Assembly (NCBI RefSeq): GCF_000218685.1
Contig: NW_006763299.1
Coordinates: 186,001-250,000 of the forward strand
Direction of reading: 5' to 3'
From: Serpula lacrymans var. lacrymans S7.9
Taxonomy: Eukaryota > Basidiomycota > Agaricomycetes > Boletales > Serpulaceae
Length of the DNA stretch: 64,000 bases
Under the pieces are notes generated by a model that did not search any database, was not told the DNA's origin, and saw only the letters and a program-made list of their open reading frames with translations. Numbering within the stretch: the stretch's first letter is position 1; each line of letters opens with the position of its first letter. This document shows, piece by piece, positions 36,331 to 48,492 of this stretch. The position numbers and the translations under genes are program-made.

Positions 36331-39300
36331 TCATCCCTGCTTAGCAGTCTGCAACGACGGCGCAGGTGACATTGGAGATCCCGCAGGCCGAGGCGACACA
36401 GGCAAACCCATCACTCGACTATGTCTGTTTCCCTTCTTGCTAATCGCAATATTTAGCCCACGGCTCGCCGCTACATTCGACGCATGTGATCTATGACCGT
36501 TGGGCGACAGGCCATCGTTACTTGGTGGGAAGAGTAAGTCGTTTGACTGTTGGTGGTGCACATGCTGAGACGCACTGACGCCAGCACTCGAGCGTGTGTG
36601 GCTTGAATCGACGGTGGCATCGTTCTCAGTGGTGTCGTTGCCACTTTCGGACGGTAGCAATACGCTGTCGCCATCATCTGATGGAGTCTCTTCAGGGGGC
36701 GCTGAGAGAAAGATACGTAGGTCAGATACAGAATGCACTCAGGAGCCAAAGACCACGGAAGCCAGTAATAGACCAGCTTCGCAAAGGCGAATACGTCACT
36801 GAAACAATCAAGAGACAGCACGAACCTTTCAGAGATCTACCGGAGAGCCCCAACAACTGATCAGCAGCTGCGTCCAAATACTGCCGGCTATTCCTCCGGC
36901 TCACATCAAATGCATGGTCTGGGCTCGACTCATCATCCTCGGTGCCCTGGACCGCATCAACATTGAATACCCTATTAAATTCGCCCAGCATCAAACTGAA
37001 CACGCCAGCAGGAATCCCGAGCGTTGGGCTAAACACTATCCCAACATTACGCATCGTCATCTTGTTCGTGTTTGAATTCTGCACGATCAGGATGAGATGT
37101 GCCGTCAGCGCTCGCAAGAGGCTGTAATTCGCAATAGGCAGCGCCGCGATGAGCTGTGACAGCTCTTTAATGCGCTCTTGCGGATTGAGAAAGTCTGGCA
37201 GAGGCGGAGCGTTAGATATGTGGATACATTAAGGAGGAACGCGTACTAATAACATCGAGGAACTTGAGATGAAGTTCGCGCGTGAGTATACTGGCGGGGA
37301 GTTCTCGCAAGAAGCTTTTCAGAAGACCAGCAATGGCATGAGGATCCCAGTACTCGTCTGAGCTCAGAAGGTCAACGTCTCCCTCTGCAACTTGGTTCAA
37401 TATTTTGACATCGATAATGATAAGAAGTCACATACCAGTATTGAATCGGTCTTTGAGACTTTTGATGACAGCAGAACTACCACTAAGCCGATATATACCC
37501 TCCTCCTGTTCCGCCTTCTTGGCTTCCAGATATTGGATAGAGCGGAATACGACAGCAGGGAGACGTGCAATCTCCGCGACTTCTAAAGATTCCTCAAGTG
37601 GTATACCAAACACCGCTCGAGAAACATGCGCAACATGCATTTTATCGGCTTGCGAATCACTCAGCACCAAAAATATCATCATGGACGAAAAAAATCAGAC
37701 ACACCATTAGGTCGGCCAAAGCCCCAGAATGACCGCGACTTGGCCTTCTCTCGTCTCTCTTGTGCCGCCGCACTCTCAGAAGGAGCATCCTTCCCTCCGA
37801 ACTTGTAACCCATCGGTATGGGCGCGCCACCAAGTGGTCCAGATATTTTAACCTGCCCATTAGGATCTCCTCGGACTGGAGTCGCCATTACATCTGGTGA
37901 AGGGGCTCGATCACGTGGCGGGGATGAACCAACAGCACCCAGCGTTGGATGGAACGATTTCCTGTCCCGACGTGGGTCTCTCGTCCGATGTTGCTCAGGT
38001 GAGAACGATTCCTGTTGACCGGGGCCTGCTCGACGATCCTGTAAATCAGGATAATGACCAAGTTCGGAGTTTGCTCTTTGGCCGATAGGTGCCAACTGTG
38101 TAGTGGCACTTTCTAGTGGAGATGATGTAGGCAGCGAGCTCGACAAGGGAGCATCCAGGGTGTTTGATGGCTGGCCTCTCTCCAGTATCCGCCGTGCGGT
38201 GTCCTCAGCAGTAAAATGACCGCTTTGCGAATGATGTATGGATGGTTGATTGATTGATTTCACGGGACTGGATGATCCCAGATCGTCTACAGGCGGACTT
38301 TGGAACAACTTGGCATTATGAGCGTCTGGTGCCAACTGGGAGATAGGTATAGCAGGCCCCCGAGATATATCGTCTTTGGACATCGCGCGAATCGGTCGCT
38401 TCCCGTTTGGAGTGGTGACGCTTTCATTGGTGGAACTCGTACTTGATCGAGGTTGGGCAGAGCCAAAGCTTGTCGTTTGACCAACATTGACGGAGATCGG
38501 ACTGGGGCCCGACGAGACATTGGGTTCTTCGTTGTATGAGCCCAAGACATACCGCACAAGGACCTCAACCCAGCTATCTCTATCAGCATCACTCTCGGCG
38601 CAGAGGACGTGTCTAGGGTGACTACCACCAGGCCCTCGCTTCGCTTCGATGATGAGAAATGCATGACGGTAGTCTTTCTCTTCATCAGCCTCGCCTGACC
38701 TCTGCTGCCGCCCTATTTGGGCCCCAGTGATTGTGATTGATCCCAGGTGCGCACCACCACGCTATCACAGATCGATGAGCAAACGTTGCTGGGTCCTATG
38801 GCACTAACACTTACGCTCTCATAATATTCCAAGACTGGACCCTGCAACACAAAGTACCGGGTTTTCCAACCTCCGAAATTCTTCCCTCGTTTTGTCAGGT
38901 AGCCTTCTTTGTACCCAGCTTGCGAGACTGGTTTCCTCGTATCTCGTACAATGTCTGACGTGAAGAAAGCAATAACCTCGTCCTTGTTCTTAACTGGAAG
39001 ATCAATCAGAGTTTGGAGATACACTTCCAGTGCGACCTGTAATACCTATGATCAGAAACCTGATGTGCCAACGACCAATATACTTACTTTTCGCTGATCA
39101 ACTTTAGCAGGTGCGTGGTCCCTCCACAACTTCCCTTCAGGCAAGTTCCCAATTTTCTTTACGACTCCCTTTGCAACACACATCCTCATCCGTTGATCCA
39201 ATCCCAGCACATCTGAATACAACTTCTCCACCCTCCAGGGCTCCTTCCTATTACCTGGATCCAACTCGATGATAAAGGAGAGTACTTCCTTTCCTCTGTC

Positions 39301-41137
39301 ATTGGCCCGAATGGATGAATGAGACACGGATACACGTGTCGTCTTGAGATCCTCAAAGACAAGAGGTAGCGCACGGAAAGAAAGTGTAGGAGCATTCTGG
39401 GTTGTCGCAGGTTGTTGAGAATTTAAGTATGAAGAGGGAACAGGTGAGTCGGGAGCCATGGCTTGCATGTGTGACTGCAGATGAGCCGGAGGTGTGGCGG
39501 TAGGGTATAGATGTGGATGGGCCTGCGTGGGCGTCATCAAATGGGCCTGTAGCTGAGTTGAATTTGGTAAAAGCATTGGGCCATGTGAAGGGGGCAGAGG
39601 GAAGTCTTCGACTGGAGATCTTGGTATGCCTCGCCGATCTGGCGATATCAACTTCTTTTCATCAACCTCCTCATCCTCGCCTTCATCGCCTAAATCCAAA
39701 AACTGAGCCGCACCTGTATCTTCAGGTACTGGATCCTTGTCGGCGTGGTCTCTCCTACTTGATGACTTGTCGAGGGCTAAAGAGGCAGATGAGGCATTAT
39801 CAGATGCATTACTCGCTAACGCCTGGCGTCCTTGAGGATCGGGCGAGGCTCTTGGAGAGCCAAATCCGCTTAACTTCGGGCTAGGCACAGGCGATTCACC
39901 CATATTGGCAATGTATCGTTTTGCCTCGTCAGGTAAAGATACTCGAGAATCGCGGGATGGACCACGATGCTCTACTATGGGACTCAACATAACGGGGTTT
40001 TGTGAAGGAAGGGATAACGATGACCCGGAGCTTGGCGGAGGATACAGGGTGCTATTAGGTGGGACAGTGGATGACTGTAAAGACGGAGTACGGCTTGAAG
40101 TAGAAGTCGAACTCGTTTCCAGGGATACGTCTCGCTCAATCGATAACGACGGAGTTGCGTACTCCACCAGTGCTGTCTGTCCAGCCACCAACACAGGTGG
40201 TGTGGTTTTCATAGCACCATTTGACATCGTCGGTGGAGATTCCGAGGAACCTTGTTGAGACCAAGGCGGTGTTTCTGATAGAGCTGATGTCGACATACTT
40301 GAAACAACATCTGCTGAGGACGGGACGTCTGGCGAAGAGGTTGTGGTTGAAGCTAACGAGGTTTTCCGTGGTGGGACAACCAGGGGTGGGACAAAATGTG
40401 GACGTGATGATTTCTGAGTGTGGGTGGGTGGAGAAACTGCTGAGTCACGTGTGGGTAGTGGCTCCTGGGAGGGTGCAGTGGGGAATTGGTGATTGTTATT
40501 TCGAGGCGTTGCTAAACGGATGGTGGAGTAAAATAAAAAATAAAAACGGTCGAATCAAAATTAGTGGGAAGGTTGTGAAGGTGTGCAACGGCGAGTGATA
40601 CCCACCTACGTCGTCTGACTGCTGTCGCGCCATAGTTGCTTTCGGGTTTGCACTCCCATTCAAACTAATAGAAGTACTTGCCATGGTAGAATTGGAAGCA
40701 GATGATCTCAATGACTTGTCGCGTTCCCTCTCCTCTCTCTTGGGCAGTTCGTCACTAAGCCCTGCAGCTTGGAGTCTAGCCTTGAACGTATCCCTCTCGT
40801 TCCTGACGCGCTCGAGCTCTTTTAGCACTTGACTGTAACCGGAACGCTGTTTCTCGATGAGCTTCCAAAGCTGGGTGTTTTGTGTGGAGAATACGTTGCG
40901 TTCGGACAGAGCCTGTTCGAGAGCAGCCGCAAAGGGATTGGGTGCGTTGGCATGGGCAGCAAGTATAGCCTCAAGGGTGATTGGACTGGTTGTGGGTGCT
41001 GTTGACGACGTGACTAAAGAGGATGTCGATGAAGAGGCGGTGGTACGCATGGGAATTGGAGAAGCTGTCAACTGCGAAGACGACGTCGGATGCCGTTCCC
41101 GGGAAGGAGTACCGGCGACGGAGGCCTTTGAGGTCAT
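36331..41137 (-). CDS. BEM3: Bem3-type Rho GTPase-activating protein (PX-PH-RhoGAP)
   Basis: GAP for Cdc42/Rho GTPases at sites of polarised growth (family knowledge). Exons on the minus strand: 41137-40606, 40511-39088, 39036-38815, 38761-37705, 37648-37436, 37384-37247, 37194-36841, 36701-36331; 1436 aa in frame. Order: Ser/Thr-rich N-terminus with a short coiled coil (about residues 60-110, LWKLIEKQRSGYSQVLKELE), long disordered region, PX domain (FIIELDPGNRKEPWRVEKLY), PH domain (KEGYLTKRGKNFGGWKTRYF to DRDSWVEVLVRYVLG), disordered linker, then RhoGAP (VFGIPLEESLEVA; EEGIYRLSGSS with the arginine finger; LLKSFLRELP; NKMTMRNVGIVFSPTLG). The donor of exon 7 could instead be at 36825, adding five residues. 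An intron may lie in the 5' UTR just upstream (acceptor near 41154). Confidence 0.93.
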
Positions 41138-43064
41138 CGTTGGCAGTGAAGCTGAGTGAAAATTAGTGTGTTATGACACGACGGCGTGGATTGTGCTGGA
41201 AATAAAGAGGTATTGGACGGGTGAAAGTAGCCTTGATGAGAGTATGAATTGGAACCCCAAAAGTCAATGCGTAGAATGGGTTTACGTTAGATAAAACATG
41301 AACATACCGCCAGGTGTGTTCCTATGCGCTCCGATAAATAGGGCTGCAGGCTTGAGAAAGGAGGATTTGCAGCGATGATGGAGTGAGCGGAGGTGAGGGT
41401 AAGAAAGAAAGAGAGGGTGGTCGTTACAGAAGACCAGCGCGTCGAATAGCAACGGCGCGCGCGAAACGATGGAGAAAATTGGGGCTCGCGAGATGACAGA
41501 GATCAGCGCCGAGAAATACCGAACATATCTGATAGTGGCTCATTGTCACATAATTCAGCCAATCCACCTCAGAAAACATCATGTCTAATACATCCTCTCT
41601 ACAGATCAGATCCAGTATCACATTTCCTGACACCGCCAAGCAGCCCACTTTGGTCCTCCAATTCACAAAACAAGCTTCGACAGCGAATCTCCCGCTATTC
41701 TTGGTCCTATTACTCATGCCCTGATCCGCCTCTAACAACAGAGCTCATTGTCACCAAACCAATACTACAACATCCGTCTCCTTCACATCACCACCGCTGT
41801 TGACATGACCGAGTCACATCGCAAGCAACTTGATTGAAATCTTGATTCATACTAATCACGAGGCTTACAATCTTCGTCACTAATACACTACTGTATCAGC
41901 CCTGACACACTTAGAATTTAGCAGAGTGAATTGAAGGAAACACCGCACGGCGAACGGCTATATTATATAAAATCAGCCTCGTTCGAACCCTGGATAGTGG
42001 CGCGTTCATAACGTACATCGATTTCTCCTTTGGCCATATTACAACTTTCGTGACAGTAAACATGAGAATACTTTGCCGAGTCTGCCTCGTGTTTCGGTCT
42101 GGAAAAGCATATACCAGTATGGTCAAGTGCTGAGGATAGCAGTAACTGATTTTCCACAAGTCCAATCAGGAAGGACCAACATCCCCGACCAGAGAACCTC
42201 GCTACGCACAGCGATATTAATACGGTGACCAAGGGTCAAGACAGGAACACCATAAACATTGTTTCTGGTCACGCCATAAAATTCCAGATGGCAGCAGCAT
42301 TGGGACGTTCCAACACAGATGAGTCAGAAATTTACGACATTTCAATGAAAAGAGGTTGGCGGCGGGTGATTTCGTGTCGTACGCCCACTGATAGCTACTG
42401 TCATGACAGTCATCCAGCGTGGAGGAAAGGGAAACCATGGCGTTGTTGCAGAGCGCATGCAGAAGTCGATACGAGACATGGCTATTCTACATGATCACCG
42501 GACGACGTGTTATTCTTGACCTGCAGGGGACAAGATAAGCTTGATGGCTGCAACACTATCGCTCAACACTTACGAAAGCCAGTCAAAGACATTCCATGGA
42601 AGAACTCGTCACGTATGTCGAGAGCCCAGACTCTCTCAACTTGTGAAGAATCATTTTGCGACTTTATCCTTGATATTATCACATCCACTGGTCTGGTCTC
42701 GCCTTTCTCGGTTTGACTGTATGGAACGTACGAGTGAAGATGACTACACCATTGGGTAATTATATATACCACATATACACTTCTGATAAGAGAATTCAAA
42801 TGTTTCAGTGCGTTTTGGAGGTCACAGAGGCAGAGGAAGGTGAGGTCCGAGTCTAACGGTGGTGGAACAAGAAAAGCCAGCTGGCAGCGGAACGGATTCA
42901 AAGGGAAGATAGCACTTGCCTCTTTTGGCGATACGTGCCGTCACTTGAACCGTCCGTTTCAGTGAAGGCAAGGTTCAGAATTACAATCGCAGTACCGCAT
43001 TCTCGCTTTCTAACAGCTCTGCTCTCCACAGTAACTTAAGAAAAACAGAACTTTGTTCTTAATC
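41138..43064. promoter_or_regulatory. Divergent intergenic region, BEM3 / L-serine dehydratase
   Basis: This 1.9-kb gap is by far the longest divergent spacer in the gene-rich parts. It should hold two promoters and the BEM3 leader. Short open frames are present but none looks coding. Confidence 0.5.
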
Positions 43065-46000
43065 ATGCTATCGTGTTTTCGTGCTAACATCCGACTAAAA
43101 TGCAAAGGACCACACTATTTGACCAACAGGACCACTCTTCATCGCTCTAGGAACGTTTCGTGCTCGTCTGCGCTGGCTTATCCGACCAATCATTTGGCTA
43201 TCAACATGTCGAAAGATAGTGAACCAATTGAGGTGGGAGAGGAGCATATTAATCTTCAGCCAGGACATGCGGTCATCTCGACTTTTGATCTGTTCAGTAT
43301 TGGAGGTATGTGTCTATCTCCAGCTTTTGTGCAGGTAGATTAAAGGCCGAGCAGTGGGACCAAGCTCGTCACATACCGTCGGACCCATGCGTGCGGGGAA
43401 AATCTTTATCGCCGACTTGCAGGAGCTGGGGCTCTTGGGCAAGGTAAATTTTTATTTTGCGCTGCTGTTGCGAAGTCACTCAAGTCATTCATTTCCACAG
43501 GTCAAGACGATCAAAATAGTGCTGTATGTTTCACCATGGCCGCATTATACCTCTATGTAACTATTGACACATTTGACCTGAACTATAGATATGGTTCACT
43601 GGCTGCAACAGGTACGTCACTCGTGTTGTCGTTTCAGGTTCTCACTCCATGTCTTCTATTTCCGTTTGGTAGGAAAAGGGTAAGCATCATATGTTATCCT
43701 TTACATCATTCACACTCTCATCACCCCAATATCAGCCACCACACGCCGCAAGCCATTTTGCTTGGTCTAGAAGGTAAGTATTCTTGGCCACTTTCACCTT
43801 CAGATTTTAATGAATATCCCCTATAATAGGTTCAGACCCAGAAACAATCGATACCGGAACTATACCATCAAGGTATGAGGCTATTGTTACGAACAAAGTA
43901 CTCCACTTGGGCGGAAAACACCGCATTACCTACGATATGGATCGTGACATGCTCTGGCGTTGGGATCAAGTTCTCAAGACCCACCCCAACGGAATGCGGT
44001 TCTCTTGCTTCAACGAGGAAGGTGATCTGTTGGCCACGAACGAGTACTTCAGGTAATAAATCAAACGTGAAGTTCATACCACTTTTATAATGAATGTAAT
44101 TAGCGTCGGCGGAGGATTCGTGGTGAATGACAAGACGAAAGGTGGTTTTACCTCTTTGTGATCTTAATAATTTCTTGATGTTTGGATTAGTGGATGAGAA
44201 TCTATTTTACAAAGGCGTCGACAAGAGTGCTGTCCATGGCGCCAGGTTGCACCAGACTCATAGTCTCTCCGAGTCGTTGCCGGAAGGCGCACTTTCAAAC
44301 AAAGACAATGAAGAGGCATACCAAGACCCTGGTCATCCTCCTTATCCCTTCGAATCCGGAGACAGTCTGCTGGCGTTGACTAAGAAGCATAATGTAAGTG
44401 CCTAGTCAATTCACGCTCTATGATGCGCAGGTTACATCAAAAGCACCTTGCTAACTCAGCTGACAATCGCGCAAATTGTTCATGATAACGAACGTTACTT
44501 TGGGTTGACAGACGCAGACATAAATGATAGGGTAAAGTTGTTTTGTGTCTTGTTCCTTCACTTCATACCGATTCTTTGTGGCTTAGATCATGCGCATATG
44601 GGGCGTCATGGACGATTGCATTCGTACCGGAGTGACAACTGCAGAGAAAACACTGCCTGGACGCTTGAACCTTCGCCGTCGAGCTCCAATGCTGTATAGA
44701 CGCCTTATGCGAGGGTGCGCAACTCCTTGACCTTGATATCCCATACACTTCTTTAAAGGCTTATTTGTTTCACGCCCTTAGTTTCTATCCTGGTATATCT
44801 AGTTCAAACCTTCCCATGATTGGCGCAGGCGCAGATTCTCTCCCAGTCGGCGCCATTGAAGAGCCTGAATCGACGGACAGTCCGTCGTCAACGTCCCACT
44901 CCACGAAAGATAATGTCTCAGAACGGAAAGTTTCCAAGCGTTCACCTTGGGTAGTTGGATCTTTTGATCATGCCGTGTTACCTATGCCTCCTGTGAGTTT
45001 CTACGAACTGCTGATGCTGCACAAGTCATATCTCAATGGACGGGGGAATATAGCGTAGAACAATGATACCAGCTGTGGATTTCCTCTCCTGTTACGCTAT
45101 CGCAGTCAACGAAGTCAACGCAGGTGGTGGACGTATTGTGACATCCCCAACTAACGGTGCTGCAGGCGTCATTCCCGCTGTATTGAAATACATAGTCGAG
45201 GTCTGTCGTCTTCGCAATCCAATGAAATATTGGACGCTCAGATAGTTCGATAGTTCGTCAGCGATGACCCAGAGAAATCGGTGACCACGTTCCTGCTTAC
45301 AGCTGCTGTAAGTTATTTTATCCGCCTTGCAGTCCTCTGAATCTCTTAAAAATTTTGGCCGACACCTTGTCAGGCTGTTGGAATGTTGTTCAAGCGAGGG
45401 AGCACCATTTCTGCTGCAGAAGGCGGTTGTCAGGCTGAAGTCGGTGGTGAGTTTTCGGATGGATGATATAATAATGGACTTAAACATATTTTAATCTTGT
45501 TCAACGATGTAGTTGCGTGTTCTATGGCTAGTGCTGGCTTTGCAGCGTGTATGGGAGCTTCCCCAGAGACAGTGCTGCAGGTTAGCTCGCTTTTTACATT
45601 TTTATCGCATCGGAGCTTTATTTCCTCTTGTCTCAGGCCGCAGAAATAGGCATAGGCGAGTCCTCTTTTATCGAGCTCCAGGAAAAAAAAGATAACATAA
45701 GGATTACTACAGAGCATAATCTTGGCCTGACATGCGATCCAATTGACGGCCTTGTGCAGGTCCCTTGTATCGTACGATTTTTGTACTAATATTCATCCGT
45801 CCCACTTGATGCATACTTTTTTCACAGGAGCGGAATAGTCTAGGAGGTTGGTCCGACGGAAAACCCCTTAAAGCGATATTCTGATGCCCGTTCTGTAGCC
45901 GTTAAAGCTGTTACCGCTGCCCAGCTGTCTATGGCAAGCCATGGCGTTTACCGAGTCACTCTGGACGAAGCCATTGAAGCAATGCGACTAACTGCTGCAG

Positions 46001-46294
46001 ACATGAGTGTCAAATACAAAGAAACCAGTCTTTCTGTACGTTAATCTATCCTGACACATGATTGCACCACTGCACTCCTGACCTTTTGTCATTTCCGTAC
46101 CCCTTTTGGCATTTTCTTATCTTCAGGGGTTGGCGGTAAGCTGTCATCGACATTATCTAGTTTCAACTACTGATCTAAACCACCTGTATCGCGCCAGACT
46201 ACTGTTAAGATACCGTTGACCGTGCCTGCATGGTGAGTGCAGGCCTATACCTTAATTGGTCTAGCTAGTCTGATGCATTAATTCATTCAGTTGA
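43065..46294 (+). CDS. L-serine dehydratase, iron-sulfur (bacterial) type
   Basis: Converts L-serine to pyruvate and ammonia using a [4Fe-4S] cluster, unlike the PLP enzymes common in eukaryotes. Exons: 43065-43305, 43346-43443, 43501-43523, 43589-43611, 43673-43679, 43736-43773, 43830-44052, 44104-44141, 44191-44393, 44460-44531, 44587-44714, 44782-44992, 45054-45200, 45254-45307, 45374-45446, 45513-45580, 45637-45655, 45713-45771, 45828-45846, 45899-46035, 46127-46135, 46198-46232, 46291-46294; 642 aa in frame. Beta domain: [29 protein letters not shown]. Alpha domain: [46 protein letters not shown]; these cysteines match the cluster ligands. A basic N-terminus (about 45 residues before MSKDSEP) may target mitochondria. 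The intron at 45656 starts with GC. The 4-nt last exon gives a C-terminal Cys; unspliced, the protein would end in Trp at 46236. Confidence 0.9.
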
Positions 46295-46782
46295 TCTCGC
46301 ATGATTACCTAGTTTCTTATTGTTATGCTGGACCTTTGCATATAGAGATACGTGGACTTGTAGAGTTTTTTGAAATTTTTGAAATCTCCGTGGAGAATCT
46401 TGTGCTCCCAATTCGACGCTATTGTATGCTCATATGATTCTTAGTCTTCCCTTTTTCTGATAGAAGGCATTTACATTGCCGCTGAAATTTTAGATAGATT
46501 ACCGTCTTTTGTTGTTAGAACTTCTGACTGTGTAATGGACTTTGTTGGAAGGAAGAACGTTCATGACATGTTTTCGGAATTTCCTTGGGACATAGTCATT
46601 CGGGGAATGCCGATGCGTCAGACAACGCTAAGTCACGTGACCGCTCACGCGTCTGTCTTGGATCCTACCACCGACTTTGAAGGCGACGAAGGGTTGCAAG
46701 TATCTTGTTACTTATATGTCATTGCAGTAAATCAAGTTTCTTCATTTTCAAGTCGCAAGTAAAACAATCTAGTCAGACTAGT
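46295..46782. other. Intergenic, serine dehydratase to CTK2-like cyclin
   Basis: A 488-bp spacer between genes on the same strand. A 75-codon open frame (46535-46762) has no recognisable similarity and probably is leader or promoter. Confidence 0.45.
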
Positions 46783-48254
46783 ATGGACCCTCCATCGCCG
46801 TCCCAATTGCCACCTTCATCTTCCAAATATCACCATCCCTACTTTACTCCAGCTGAAGTCGAGTATTTATCTGAAAAGCAAAGAGGAAAGCTCTCTGCCA
46901 CACAGGAAGAAAAGGCCAGGCAACAGGGTTGTGGATTTATAGAAGCAGTCGGTGCAAAGGTCGGCTTGTAAGTTATGCCCTTAGTGATATATTGGATTCA
47001 CTAGTTAATATCACAATCCAAGTCCGAGAAAGACGGTTGCAACTGCACAGAACTTATATCACCGTTTCCACTTGTTCTTTCCTCGCAAGGACTTTAACTA
47101 TCATGTATGTCCACTTGTCATTGCGCTGAGCCGTTCCACTGAGCCGTATTTAAGGATGTGTCTCTGGCTTCGCTTTATGTATCGACCAAGATGCATGACA
47201 CTCTGAAAAAGCCACGAGAAATCTTGATGGTATCCTACGCAGTGCGGTTTCCTGAACTAGCAGCAAAATCGAAATCTATTGGAGGTGAAATCGATATGGA
47301 TCCAGCGGTAGGAGCTCGTGTGGTGGTGAACCTGCTGTAGTACTGATCAGATGCTGTCACAGACAGCCGAGCATGATCGTCAACGGCTTTTGGCCGTCGA
47401 AAGGCTGATCTTAGAGACGATATGCTTCAATTTCACCTCTAGAATGCCATTCCCTTATGTCATCAAGATCGGGAAAATACTAGGAGGCAAGTATCAGTCT
47501 TGCGGATAGCTACAGCTCAAAATTTATGCATACCATGTTTTAGCATCGAAAAAGATGATCAAGCTGGCCTGGCGTTTGACTGTGGATAGGTGGGTACACT
47601 GATATTTTCTGCTTCAGGTAATTTTCTAACCGTAGCTATGATCAGTCATCGCACTCTTGTCCCTATACAGTATCCTCCACATGTTGTAGCTTTGGGATGT
47701 TTGTATACTGCTTCTCTACTTTCCTCTATCGACCCTTCTCTCCTCCCAGACCAGTCGAGTGCGAACGATGGCACAAAAATCTCTGGTATACTCGGTAAAA
47801 AGGGCGGCTGGGAGCAGAAATTTGTGGCTCAAGTTGAAGATTTGGAAGGTACCGCGCTTTCAAAATATCCAGAGTGCCTCTTCTAAACCCCTATCTGATA
47901 GAAATCGCACACACTCTCATTGACCTTCTGATACAAGCGGCTCAAAACCCATCTGCTAACACGTCACCCAGTACACCACAGTCGCCTTCACCTCACCCGT
48001 CGCCTCGAAATCAGCATTTTTCTGCAAACGCCCCGTACACTCAGCTCCCACCTGTACCATACAAAGCGGATCAACTGATGCGGCTGAAAATTCTTATGCG
48101 AGAGACTGAGTATCCAGCTCTACCGCGACAACCACTGGGTAATGCAGACCCTAGTGCACTGTATAGTGGAGACGATGTTGCATTGTTGGGCCGGAATGAG
48201 GGCACTGTAAGGTTTCTTTTTGGGCCTCCCGCTGTTGTAGGACAGGGCGTGTAA
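46783..48254 (+). CDS. CTK2: Cyclin, CTD-kinase beta subunit (CTK2) / cyclin K-like
   Basis: Likely regulatory cyclin of the kinase that phosphorylates Ser2 of the RNA polymerase II C-terminal domain (family knowledge; assignment by eye). Exons: 46783-46967, 47023-47104, 47155-47307, 47363-47486, 47544-47589, 47646-47848, 47902-48254; 381 aa in frame. The first cyclin fold covers about residues 30-150: GCGFIEAVGAKVGF, VATAQNLYHRFHLFFPRKDF, HDVSLASLYVSTKMHDTLKKPR, RLLAVERLILETICFNF. The second is shorter (HVVALGCLYTASLLSS). The C-terminal 120 residues are Ser/Pro-rich. The intron at 47487-47543 must begin with GC (gcaagt): the nearby GT would shift the frame. Confidence 0.85.
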
Positions 48255-48492
48255 TATAACTTGTTTAGTTTGCTGCTGGTCTACGTGGGAAGGGGCGGTA
48301 CTTTAGTGGAGCTATGACCTGCAGTGGTATATCCACTAGGGAGTTAGCGCTGGAGAAAAATCTTAGTCTAAGTCCAATGGTCTCCTGAGTTTGAAGTCAC
48401 AAAACGTAATCCGTCACCAGCCCAGCTACAGCATTCTAGATACTTAACCTGAGCAGTCACGACCTTTATTGATACTTTTCCATTGACAGGTC

